Source: Caryophanales bacterium UBA6380 (lineage in GTDB: Bacteria; Bacillota_I; Bacilli_A; RFN20; CAG-826). Taken from it: a DNA stretch of 33,179 nt. The notes beneath the pieces are model-generated. The model searched no databases and was not told where the DNA came from. It worked only from the letters and a program-made list of their open reading frames with translations. A program made the translations under genes and the position numbers. The DNA lies in the NCBI GenBank assembly GCA_002438785.1, contig DJQS01000010.1:1-33179 (forward strand), read 5' to 3'. Of the stretch, positions 7,689-16,064 are shown piece by piece (positions within the stretch are counted from its first letter, which is position 1; the number at the start of each line of letters is the position of its first letter).

Positions 7689-8123
7689 TTAGAAATCATT
7701 ATAATCATTTAAATAATTATAAATATAAAGTACGAATATAATTATTTTAGATAAAAGGAAGATTGAACAAATTAAAAATAACAAAAATAACGATAGGTTA
7801 TTTATAATTATGAAATAAATAGCTACTACTAATAAGCTTAAGCTAAGAATCCCATTAAGGCATAATATTAATATAAATTTCTTATTAATTGAACCATTAT
7901 CATTAAAAACTAATGGTTGAAATATGTAATCCTTGTTATGAATTGATTTTATATCAAGTATTAAAAATAATAAGTTGAAAAGAAAAATTAAAATTGCACA
8001 AAGTGGAATTAGATAATCAATTGAATATGTTAAATAAGCAATATAAATTGATAGTCCTAAGCTTAACAAAGTTTCTAGAGTTAGCATAACTAGTGAAGTG
8101 ATCTTAAAAAGTCTAAATTTCAT
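7689..8123 (-). CDS. Small four-helix membrane protein
   Basis: This 144-residue protein of unknown function is mostly hydrophobic, with helices at about 7-31, 36-57, 82-107 and 111-137. The only sizeable polar part is the loop at 58-80 (with DIKSIHNKD). AAAGGA precedes the ATG by seven bases. It stands alone on the minus strand between malQ and the maltodextrin operon, which it may simply have been inserted between. No motif links it to transport or catalysis. Confidence 0.7.
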   Translation of the reverse strand: MKFRLFKITSLVMLTLETLLSLGLSIYIAYLTYSIDYLIPLCAILIFLFNLLFLILDIKSIHNKDYIFQPLVFNDNGSINKKFILILCLNGILSLSLLVVAIYFIIINNLSLFLLFLICSIFLLSKIIIFVLYIYNYLNDYNDF

Positions 8124-8179
8124 AAAATATCCTTTATTTAAAACAATTGTAGCAAAAAAATCATTTATTCTTAATTAAA

Positions 8180-8204
8180 TTATTAAACTCTTTCGAGTTA
8201 ATAA
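8180..8204. promoter_or_regulatory. Inverted repeat upstream of malE, possible operator
   Basis: TTATTAAACTC (8180-8190) and GAGTTAATAA (8195-8204) are complementary over ten bases with one extra A in the left arm; the loop is TTTC. It lies 40 bases before the malE start, in the 121-base region between divergent genes. It does not fit the cre consensus. It could be the operator of a maltose regulator or a hairpin in the 5' leader. The malE promoter itself is not obvious. Confidence 0.45.
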
Positions 8205-8244
8205 TACAAAATTTACTTTTTTTAAATTATAGGAGGTTACAAAT

Positions 8245-9510
8245 ATGAAAAAAGTTAAAATGTTAGGAGTTTTATCAGCTAGTGTCTTAGTTATGGCTGG
8301 TTTAGCATCCTGTGGTAGTAAGGAAACAAAGTATGATCTTACAGTTTGGTGCCCAGTTGAACATCAAGAAGTTTATAAAGGCTTCGTTGAAAAATTTAAA
8401 GCTTCAAGTGATGAATATAAAGAATTAAATATTAAGATTGGGACTTGTTCTGAAGCTGATGCTTATGCTACAGTTTCAAAAGATGTTGAAGGTGCTGCTG
8501 ATGTTTTTAGTTTTGCAAATGACCAATTGTATAATTTAATCAATGTTGGTGCTTTAACTCAACTTGGTGGAGAATATGAAACTTTTGTTAAAGATAATAA
8601 TTTAACAGGTATGATTAATGCAGCTCAAAAAGATGGTAAAACTTATGCGTTCCCAATTACTGCAGATAATGGATATTTCTTATATTACAATGGTGATGTA
8701 GTTAAAAATTATACCGAAACAACAACATTTGCTGATGTTGCTAGTCAATGTGCTGCTGCTGGTAAAAAATTTGTAGTACCTGTTGGTGATTCTTGGTATA
8801 CATATGGTATTTTTTCAGGATATGGTGCAAAATATGAAGTTACTTATGGTGATGATGGAAAAGAACAAAGTATTACCTGTGATTATAATGGCGCTAACGG
8901 ATTAAAAGCTGGTAATTTCATGCTCAGCTTAAATGAAATGAAAGGTTTCCAATATGCTGATGGTGGATCAAGCGGAGAAAAATCTGTTGTTTTAAATGAT
9001 TACATTACTAGTAATGTTAATAATATTGGTGCTGTTGTTGTTGGTACATGGCAATATAATACAATTTCCGAAGCTTGGGGTGCTGATAAAACAAATTGCA
9101 CATATCTTCCATTAATGACTGCTGGAGATACTACTTCTAGAATGAGATCATTTATTGGTGGTAAAATGGTTGGTGTTAATAAATTAAGTAAAAATGTTCC
9201 ATTAGCATTAAAATTTGCTAAATTTATTAGTGGTGAAGATGCTCAAAAAACTAGATTTGAAAAGTTATCTATGGGTCCAAGTAATACTACTCTTAATGAT
9301 TCAACTGAAGTAAAATCTAATAAAGCTATTGCTGGATTAGCTGCTCAAGTTGCTAAAGCTGGCGATGCTCAAATTAATGTTCCAAGTACTTTCTGGACTG
9401 CTGTTCAAAATTTTGGTGCTTCTATTTGCTATAAAAAAGAAATCAATAAAGATAATTTACAAGAAAAATTAGATGGTTTAGTTAGCGATATTACAACAAT
9501 CACTAAATAA
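8245..9510 (+). CDS. malE: Maltodextrin-type ABC transporter solute-binding lipoprotein
   Basis: This is a family 1 extracellular sugar-binding protein of 421 residues. The N-terminus is a lipoprotein signal: KK, a hydrophobic core, and the lipobox LASC with Cys23 as the anchor. The mature part begins with YDLTVWCPVEHQE, the usual first beta strand. It goes on with a typical SBP layout (AFPITADNGYFLYYN at about 134-148, and GGKMVGVNKLSKN..ALKFAKFISG towards the end). It captures oligosaccharides for MalF/MalG. AGGAGG precedes the ATG. A hairpin follows the stop codon, suggesting that malE is made in excess over the permeases. Maltodextrin as substrate is inferred from the amylases around it. 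Confidence 0.9.
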   Translation: MKKVKMLGVLSASVLVMAGLASCGSKETKYDLTVWCPVEHQEVYKGFVEKFKASSDEYKELNIKIGTCSEADAYATVSKDVEGAADVFSFANDQLYNLINVGALTQLGGEYETFVKDNNLTGMINAAQKDGKTYAFPITADNGYFLYYNGDVVKNYTETTTFADVASQCAAAGKKFVVPVGDSWYTYGIFSGYGAKYEVTYGDDGKEQSITCDYNGANGLKAGNFMLSLNEMKGFQYADGGSSGEKSVVLNDYITSNVNNIGAVVVGTWQYNTISEAWGADKTNCTYLPLMTAGDTTSRMRSFIGGKMVGVNKLSKNVPLALKFAKFISGEDAQKTRFEKLSMGPSNTTLNDSTEVKSNKAIAGLAAQVAKAGDAQINVPSTFWTAVQNFGASICYKKEINKDNLQEKLDGLVSDITTITK

Positions 9511-9522
9511 TTTATAATGTTT

Positions 9523-9553
9523 ATATACTTACTCCTATAAGGAGTAAGTATAT
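9523..9553 (+). terminator. Intercistronic hairpin between malE and malF
   Basis: A perfect 13-bp stem (9523-9535 with 9541-9553, core CTTACTCC/GGAGTAAG) has a five-base loop followed by TTT. The short T-run makes it a partial terminator or 3' stabilising structure. It would leave more malE mRNA than malF-malG mRNA. The next ribosome binding site starts only six bases later. Confidence 0.8.
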
Positions 9554-9569
9554 TTTAAAAGGAGGTTTT

Positions 9570-11072
9570 ATGGATAGATATGCTTATTTAGGTTTATCTA
9601 AACCTAAAAGATTTTTATTTAAGGCGAAACTTTTTTTTAGAAATGTTCCGAATAAAATAAAAACCTTTTTTAAAAAAGTTCCTAGTAAATTTATAAAAAT
9701 AGGTAAAAAAGTATCTAGTCCTTTTGTTGAAATGAAAGATGCTCTTGTTTATGGTGATTATAAAACAAGGCTCTCTTTTTTATTTATGGGGTTTGGACTT
9801 TTTACTCGAAAAGAATATTTAAAAGGGATACTTTTTTTCTTATTTGAAGTCATTTTTGGACTTTTTATTGGATTATGGGGCTGGAAATATTTATCTAAAT
9901 TTGGTACTTTAGGTACACAAACAGGAAGCGAAATTTGGAATGAAGCGACTCAAAGTTATATCACAATTAAAGGTGATAATTCGCTATTAATTTTACTTTA
10001 TGGTACAGTTTGTTTAATTGTTATTTTTGGATTTATTTATACGTATTTTCAAAATATAAGAAGTAGTTATCGACTTCAACAAATTAGTAATGTTGGTTGT
10101 AAAATACCAAATACCAAAGAAACTTTAAGTTCTTTAGCGGATCGTGAGTATCATAAGACATTGCTTGCTATTCCTATGCTTGGACTTGTAGTTTTTACTA
10201 TTATACCTTTAATTTTTATGATTTTTATTGCTTTTACTAATTGGGAAAAAGCAACTCAACCGCCAGAACATTTATTTACTTGGGTTGGTTTTGAAAATTT
10301 TGATACGTTATTAGGTGGTAGTGGTATGGGGCAAAATGCTAAATTTGCCTATACTTTCCGTGATGCCCTACTTTGGACTTTAGTTTGGGCTTTTTTTGCT
10401 ACTTTCTCTAATTATTTTTTAGGAATGATTTTAGCGTTAGTTATTAATAAAAAAGGAATTAAATTTAAGAAATTATGGAGAACTATTTTAATCACTACAA
10501 TAGCTGTTCCACAATTTGTATCTTTACTTTTAATTTCACAAATGTTCTCTAGTGGCGGAATATTTAATCATCTATTATCTTTGATGGGATTACCTAAGCT
10601 CGTATATTCAATAAATTCTACTTGGGCTAGGATATTTGTCATACTTATAAATGTTTGGGTTGGTGTCCCATATACTGTATTATCTTGTACTGGAATATTG
10701 ATGAATATTCCAAATGATTTATATGAATCAGCTAGAATTGATGGGGCTAGTCCATTTAAAACATATATGAATATCACATTGCCATATATGATGTTTGTTA
10801 TGGGTCCTTACTTAATTTCTCAATTTGTTGGTAATATAAATAATTTTAATGTTATATTCTTATTAACTGGAGGAGTTCCTGTTAATAGTGATAAATTTAT
10901 TGGTGGTGATACAGACTTATTAATTACTTGGTTATATAAATTAACTGTAAATGAAAATAATTATAAGATGGCTAGTTCTATAGGTATATTGGTATTTATA
11001 ATTGTTGCTGTTATTTCTTTGATATTCTATTCAAAGAGTAACTCAGTTAAAAATGAGGAGGATTTCCAATAA
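9570..11072 (+). CDS. malF: Maltodextrin ABC transporter permease MalF
   Basis: This is an inner-membrane permease subunit of 500 residues, longer than the usual small MalF/UgpA type. A basic N-terminal region (1-65) precedes extra helices at about 85-105 and 138-160. The core BPD_transp_1 domain spans about 195-490. The EAA loop that contacts the ATPase is at 385-403 (YESARIDGASPFKTYMNIT). A large polar segment (111-136) between the first two helices probably faces outside, and the loop at 223-265 contains the usual F.W.GF.NF motif. AGGAGG precedes the ATG. The stop codon overlaps the start of malG by one base, implying coupled translation. Confidence 0.92.
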   Translation: MDRYAYLGLSKPKRFLFKAKLFFRNVPNKIKTFFKKVPSKFIKIGKKVSSPFVEMKDALVYGDYKTRLSFLFMGFGLFTRKEYLKGILFFLFEVIFGLFIGLWGWKYLSKFGTLGTQTGSEIWNEATQSYITIKGDNSLLILLYGTVCLIVIFGFIYTYFQNIRSSYRLQQISNVGCKIPNTKETLSSLADREYHKTLLAIPMLGLVVFTIIPLIFMIFIAFTNWEKATQPPEHLFTWVGFENFDTLLGGSGMGQNAKFAYTFRDALLWTLVWAFFATFSNYFLGMILALVINKKGIKFKKLWRTILITTIAVPQFVSLLLISQMFSSGGIFNHLLSLMGLPKLVYSINSTWARIFVILINVWVGVPYTVLSCTGILMNIPNDLYESARIDGASPFKTYMNITLPYMMFVMGPYLISQFVGNINNFNVIFLLTGGVPVNSDKFIGGDTDLLITWLYKLTVNENNYKMASSIGILVFIIVAVISLIFYSKSNSVKNEEDFQ

Positions 11073-11977
11073 TGAAAGATTTTGCAGATAGAAAAAACTC
11101 TTCAATGAAAGCTAAAAGAATTGTTTCTAATACAATTATTTATGTAATTTTAGTTGTTGTTTCGATTATTTGGGTATTCCCTTTTATTTACTTACTTTTA
11201 CAAAGCTTTAGGGGTGAATCAACCCATGTCGTCGATTATTTAATTCCAAAACAATGGACTTTTAAAAATTATTTAGATTTATTTGACTTTTCTGGTACAT
11301 ATCCTTTTATGAGATGGTATTTAACTACTTTATGTATTAGTTTAATTAGTTGTGTGTTTCAAACTATTCTTGTTTTAATGACATCATATTGTTTATCAAG
11401 AATGAGGTTTAAAGGTAGAAAATCTATAATGAAATTAATTTTAATTATTGGTATGTTTCCAGGATTTTTAACAATGATTGCAATATATTATGTTGTTAAA
11501 CAATTAGGATTAATTGGTAATGATGCTCCAATAATTGGTGGACCACTTGCTTTAATTTTAATTTATGTTGCAGGTAGTGCTACTCAATATTATATTGTTA
11601 AAGGATTTTTTGATACGATTCCTAAGAGTTTAGATGAAGCTGCTATGATTGATGGCGCTAATAGAAATACTATTTTTTGGAAAATTATTTTACCATTATC
11701 TAAGCCAATTATTATTTATACCATATTAATTACATTTGTCGCTCCTTGGGGAGATTTTATGATGAGTAGTTATTTGCTTGGAAATCGTAGTGAAACTTGG
11801 ACTGTTGCTGTCGGCTTACAAAATTGGTTAACAGGAAATAATGGTCAAAATATTTCGTTATATTTTACTAGATTTTGTAGTGGTGCAGTTTTTACTTCAA
11901 TTCCTATTGTTATCTTATTTTTCTTCTTACAAAGATATTATGTTGAAGGAATTACTGGTGGATCTGTTAAAGGATAA
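11072..11977 (+). CDS. malG: Maltodextrin ABC transporter permease MalG
   Basis: This permease of 301 residues is the partner of MalF. It has six helices, the first at about 20-44, and an EAA loop at 188-211 (DEAAMIDGANRNTIFWKI, ending in LPLSKP). The motif WTFKNYLDLF after helix 1 is typical of MalG. GAGGAGG lies inside the end of malF, with the start overlapping the malF stop (TAATG). The C-terminus (QRYYVEGITGGSVKG) is the canonical end of this family. The amylase gene starts three bases after the stop. Confidence 0.94.
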   Translation: MKDFADRKNSSMKAKRIVSNTIIYVILVVVSIIWVFPFIYLLLQSFRGESTHVVDYLIPKQWTFKNYLDLFDFSGTYPFMRWYLTTLCISLISCVFQTILVLMTSYCLSRMRFKGRKSIMKLILIIGMFPGFLTMIAIYYVVKQLGLIGNDAPIIGGPLALILIYVAGSATQYYIVKGFFDTIPKSLDEAAMIDGANRNTIFWKIILPLSKPIIIYTILITFVAPWGDFMMSSYLLGNRSETWTVAVGLQNWLTGNNGQNISLYFTRFCSGAVFTSIPIVILFFFLQRYYVEGITGGSVKG

Positions 11978-11979
11978 TT

Positions 11980-13509
11980 ATGAAAAAGATATTTGTGATA
12001 ATTACCTTATCTTTATTTTCGTTAATTAGTTGCAACAAGGCAAATAATTTTAATATTCCTTTAACTAAACTTGATAGAAGTGATAAATATCGTACGTATT
12101 ATGAAATTTTTCCTAGAAGTTATGCTGATAGCGATGGTAACTATATAGGTGATTTAAATGGAATTACTAATAAATTAGATTATATAGAAAAAATGGGTTT
12201 TAATGGTATTTGGCTAATGCCAATTAATGAAACCACTACATATCATGGCTATGATGTTGTTGATTATTTAAAAATTAATCCTCAACTTGGAACAATGGAT
12301 GATTTTAAAAATTTATTAGATAAAGCTCATAAAAAAGATATTAATGTCATCATGGACTTAGTTTTAAATCACTCTAGTGACAAGAATACTTGGTTTATTG
12401 AAGGATCTAAAGCTTTTAAAGAAGGTAATACAAAAAATAAATATTACGATTATTATAATTTTTCATTGACACAAGATGATAATCATAAATATATAAGTAA
12501 TGGCATTTATTATGAGGGTGGATTTGGGTCTAATATGCCTGATTTAAATCTTGATAGTGAAAATTTAAGAGAAGATATTAAAAAAATAGTTAAGTTTTAC
12601 ATGGATTTAGGAGTAGATGGCTTTAGACTTGATGCTACTACTTGGTATTATTTTGGTAATACTACTAAAAATACTGAATTTTTAAAATGGCTTAATGATT
12701 ATACAAAATCTATTAATCCTAATGCTTATATTGTTGGTGAAGCTTGGACTAGTGGTGGAGAAATTACTCAAATGTATAATAGTGGGATTGATAGCTTTTT
12801 TAGTTATTATAATTCGGAATGTTTAGGTAAGGAAATTTTATACGAAATTGTTAATAATAATGGTAAAAGTTTTATTAAAACTAATAATTATTTAATTAAT
12901 CAAGCTAATGGACATATTCCTGCACCTTTTATCACAAATCATGATAATGCTCGAGCAGCTAATTTATTACAGTCTAAAAGGACAAGCAAAAATACTAAAT
13001 TTGGACAAGCACTTTTACAATTATCCACTGGTTCTACTTTTACATATTATGGTGATGAAATTGGAATGCTTGGAGTAAATCCACCAGATGAAAATGTGCG
13101 CACACATATGGATTTTGGAGAAAAAAGTGATTGCTTAGATCCTTCTGGTTCTACTTTTACTAAAAGTAATTATGGTTCGGTAAAAGATCAAATTAACGAT
13201 GATAATTCAATTTTAAATTATTTTAAAAAAATCAATTATATTCGTAATTCTAGTGAAGCAATTAGAAAGGGAAATTTTGAATTATTAGATTTTAATGATG
13301 ATTATATTCTTAGTTTTAGAAAGATATTTAATGATGAAGAGAAGTTTATTATAATTAATTTCAATGATAATAAAATCAATTACGATATATCTAAACTAAA
13401 TATCAACACTAAGAATAAAATAACATTATGTGTCGATAATAAAGAAAAAATTAGAATTGATGGTAATATATTATCAATGCCATCAAAATCAATAATTATA
13501 TATAATTAA
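11980..13509 (+). CDS. Lipid-anchored extracellular GH13 alpha-amylase
   Basis: A lipoprotein signal (lipobox LISC, Cys18) precedes a GH13 enzyme of 509 residues. The barrel contains the GDLNGI turn (57-62), region I DLVLNH (126-131), region II GFRLD with nucleophile D218, region III GEAW with E254, and region IV NHD with D322. All catalytic residues are present. It should cut alpha-1,4-glucan at the cell surface and feed oligosaccharides to MalE. The C-terminal beta domain begins at about 425. Its place inside the transporter operon, translated from a start two bases after malG, couples digestion to uptake. No strong ribosome binding site precedes it (GTTAAAGGATAATT), so reinitiation after malG is likely. 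Confidence 0.92.
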   Translation: MKKIFVIITLSLFSLISCNKANNFNIPLTKLDRSDKYRTYYEIFPRSYADSDGNYIGDLNGITNKLDYIEKMGFNGIWLMPINETTTYHGYDVVDYLKINPQLGTMDDFKNLLDKAHKKDINVIMDLVLNHSSDKNTWFIEGSKAFKEGNTKNKYYDYYNFSLTQDDNHKYISNGIYYEGGFGSNMPDLNLDSENLREDIKKIVKFYMDLGVDGFRLDATTWYYFGNTTKNTEFLKWLNDYTKSINPNAYIVGEAWTSGGEITQMYNSGIDSFFSYYNSECLGKEILYEIVNNNGKSFIKTNNYLINQANGHIPAPFITNHDNARAANLLQSKRTSKNTKFGQALLQLSTGSTFTYYGDEIGMLGVNPPDENVRTHMDFGEKSDCLDPSGSTFTKSNYGSVKDQINDDNSILNYFKKINYIRNSSEAIRKGNFELLDFNDDYILSFRKIFNDEEKFIIINFNDNKINYDISKLNINTKNKITLCVDNKEKIRIDGNILSMPSKSIIIYN

Positions 13510-13522
13510 TAGGAGTTAATAT

Positions 13523-16063
13523 ATGGCAAATTTAAGTTTAAGACATATTTATAAGGTTTATCCTAATGGTACTAAAGCTGTTAGCGACTTTAATATGGAG
13601 ATTAAGGATAAAGAATTTATTGTTTTTGTTGGCCCTAGTGGATGTGGTAAATCAACTACTTTAAGAATGATTGCTGGACTTGAAGATATTACTGCTGGTG
13701 AATTATTAATTGATAATAAACTAGTTAATGATGTTGAACCAAAAGATCGAGATATTGCAATGGTATTCCAAAATTACGCTCTTTATCCTCATATGACTGT
13801 TTATGACAATATGGCATTTGGATTAAAATTGCGTCATATGCCACCTGCCGAAATACATGAAAAAATTTTATGGGCAGCTAAAATTTTAGGTATTAGTGAA
13901 TATTTAGACCGTAAACCTAGAGCAATGAGCGGTGGCCAAAGACAACGTGTCGCCTTAGGACGTGCAATTTTAAGAAATCCTAAAGTATTTTTACTTGATG
14001 AACCTTTAAGTAATCTTGATGCTAAGCTTAGAACCCAAATGAGGAGTGAAATTTCTAAGCTACATAAGGAATTAGGTACAACATTTATTTATGTTACTCA
14101 TGATCAAGTGGAAGCTATGACTATGGGTACAAGAATTGTTGTTATGAAACTTGGCAGAATTCAGCAAATCGATACTCCAAAAAATTTGTATAATTATCCA
14201 ACTAATAAATTTGTTGCTGGCTTTATTGGAACTCCTCAAATGAATTTCTTTGATGTAAATTTAAATAAGGTTGGAGATAATGTTCTAATTAATTTTAAAA
14301 ATTGTGATGATCATCTAAATGTTCCTTTTAATGATTTATTAAAAGTTCAACCAGATTATTTTAATGGTGATAAAGATGTTACTTTAGGTATTAGGTGTGA
14401 ACATATCTCTATCGATCCAAATATCATTAAAAATAGTTCTAACGTTATAAAAATTAAAGTTTCACACTTTGAAGAATTAGGAAGTGAGACTTTAATTTAT
14501 GGCGATTTAAATATGAATGGTAATGGATATGATGAAAATTCCACACGTATTATTGTTAAAGTAAACGAAGGTTATTTAAATATTAAACAAGGTGATATAA
14601 TTAATGCAGCTATTGACATTAATCATTTACATTTATTTGACAAAAATACTGAAGAGAGTATTATCCCACGACTTCCAAAAACCAATTTATTTGAATGCGC
14701 TGTCAAAGGATCTAAATTGAATTTTGTTGGAAATGAATTGTTACTACCTCCAGCCATTAAACTAAATGATGATAATTATAATGTTTTAATTCCTTGTGAT
14801 GCAATTCATTTAGGAAATACATTAGAAGCAACAATCGTCAATATTGAAGATATTAATGGAACTACTTTAACTCACTTAAAAATAAACAATAGAGTTTTCT
14901 TTGCTTATTTTAAAGATGATTATAAAATCGGTGATAGAATTAAAATAGACTTTGATTTTTCAATGATTTCCTTTATTAAAAATAATGAAATAGTAATTAA
15001 GCCATTAGATGCTTTTGATGAAATTAAAACTGGTTTTACAAGTCTAGCTACTTTAAAATCTTCGAAGAAAATTTATAAAAAATTCGTAAATCATATGGTT
15101 GATGATACAATTTTCAATATAAATAAAAAGGAAGATGAAGCATTAAAAGGTATTTATATTAATCCTAATGTACCTAAAATTTTAAAAGCTGAATTTAAAA
15201 ATAAAATATCTCTTTATAAAGCTGAGGAATCTTTCCAATTACAAAAAGGTGAACTTGGTAAAGAAGGTAAGGATAAAATTAAAACTGAAACAAAAAGATT
15301 AATAAGTGAAGCTAAAGAAGAGTATGCTAATAAACTTAATGAATTTATAAACGAAAAGAAACGTTTAGATAATTTAAGTGATGAAGAAAAAGAAACTTTA
15401 AATTCTAAAAAAGCTGATATTTCAGCGAAATATGATGCAGAAATCAATTATTTTAAAGAATATTTAAATGTATTTAATAGCGTAGTTTCAACTCATGATA
15501 AAGAAATGGAAGCTTTAACTAAAGAACTTAAGCTAGAAGCATATGCTAACTATGAAAGTATAAAAGAAAAAGGAATTAAAGCTCAAAAATTAAGATTAGA
15601 AACTGATAAAGAAAATTTAGAAAAAGCTAAATACAACCCTAATTATAAATTTGTTAGAGCAGAAATTAGTGATGAAGAAAAAGCTTACTCTCTAGCTAAA
15701 GATAAAGTCATGTTCTCTAATCGACAAGGCTTCTTCATGTATAACGGCTATTATTTTATTTGCCCTGAATTAATCGAAAATAAAATAATACAAGCTTTGC
15801 AAGATAGATCATTTAATAGTATTTATAGAATTGAATTTGCTCATAATGCATATAAAATTAGTAATAATCAAAATGATTTAAAGGTCACTGTACTTGATTA
15901 TTTTGATTATGGATATAAGAAGTTTATTAAATGTAAAACACTTAATGATATATTATATGTAGAGGTCAAATCAAAAGTGGATTTAAATAAAGAAATTTAT
16001 TTAAAAGTTGATATCAGCAAAGCTCAAATTTACGAGAATAAGTTTGATATTAGACTGTATTAA
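13523..16063 (+). CDS. msmK: MsmK/MalK-like ABC ATPase with giant coiled-coil extension
   Basis: Residues 1-240 are a complete sugar-importer ATPase: Walker A GPSGCGKST (37-45), Q-loop Q83, signature MSGGQRQRV (135-143), Walker B VFLLDE (155-160), D-loop SNLD, and H-loop H193. Residues 235-375 form the usual regulatory OB/TOBE region (LGIRCEHI at 288-295). The family normally ends near 370 residues; this one runs to 846. The extra part holds a second TOBE-like beta region (about 386-495), a Lys/Glu-rich helical stretch (about 550-725) with strong coiled-coil character, and a C-terminal mixed beta domain (about 735-846). It is the last gene of the operon and energises MalF/MalG. AGGAG precedes the start. 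No frameshift or join is visible, so it is a real long protein. Confidence 0.9.
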   Translation: MANLSLRHIYKVYPNGTKAVSDFNMEIKDKEFIVFVGPSGCGKSTTLRMIAGLEDITAGELLIDNKLVNDVEPKDRDIAMVFQNYALYPHMTVYDNMAFGLKLRHMPPAEIHEKILWAAKILGISEYLDRKPRAMSGGQRQRVALGRAILRNPKVFLLDEPLSNLDAKLRTQMRSEISKLHKELGTTFIYVTHDQVEAMTMGTRIVVMKLGRIQQIDTPKNLYNYPTNKFVAGFIGTPQMNFFDVNLNKVGDNVLINFKNCDDHLNVPFNDLLKVQPDYFNGDKDVTLGIRCEHISIDPNIIKNSSNVIKIKVSHFEELGSETLIYGDLNMNGNGYDENSTRIIVKVNEGYLNIKQGDIINAAIDINHLHLFDKNTEESIIPRLPKTNLFECAVKGSKLNFVGNELLLPPAIKLNDDNYNVLIPCDAIHLGNTLEATIVNIEDINGTTLTHLKINNRVFFAYFKDDYKIGDRIKIDFDFSMISFIKNNEIVIKPLDAFDEIKTGFTSLATLKSSKKIYKKFVNHMVDDTIFNINKKEDEALKGIYINPNVPKILKAEFKNKISLYKAEESFQLQKGELGKEGKDKIKTETKRLISEAKEEYANKLNEFINEKKRLDNLSDEEKETLNSKKADISAKYDAEINYFKEYLNVFNSVVSTHDKEMEALTKELKLEAYANYESIKEKGIKAQKLRLETDKENLEKAKYNPNYKFVRAEISDEEKAYSLAKDKVMFSNRQGFFMYNGYYFICPELIENKIIQALQDRSFNSIYRIEFAHNAYKISNNQNDLKVTVLDYFDYGYKKFIKCKTLNDILYVEVKSKVDLNKEIYLKVDISKAQIYENKFDIRLY

Positions 16064-16064
16064 T

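Noticed and set aside
10568..10777. Minus-strand frame within malF
   Set aside because: It is a shadow of a well-supported gene in another frame, as are the frames inside msmK, hypB and the oxidoreductase fusion gene.
11841..12029. Plus-strand frame overlapping the malG end and amylase start
   Set aside because: It lies over two certain genes in another frame and has no ribosome binding site.
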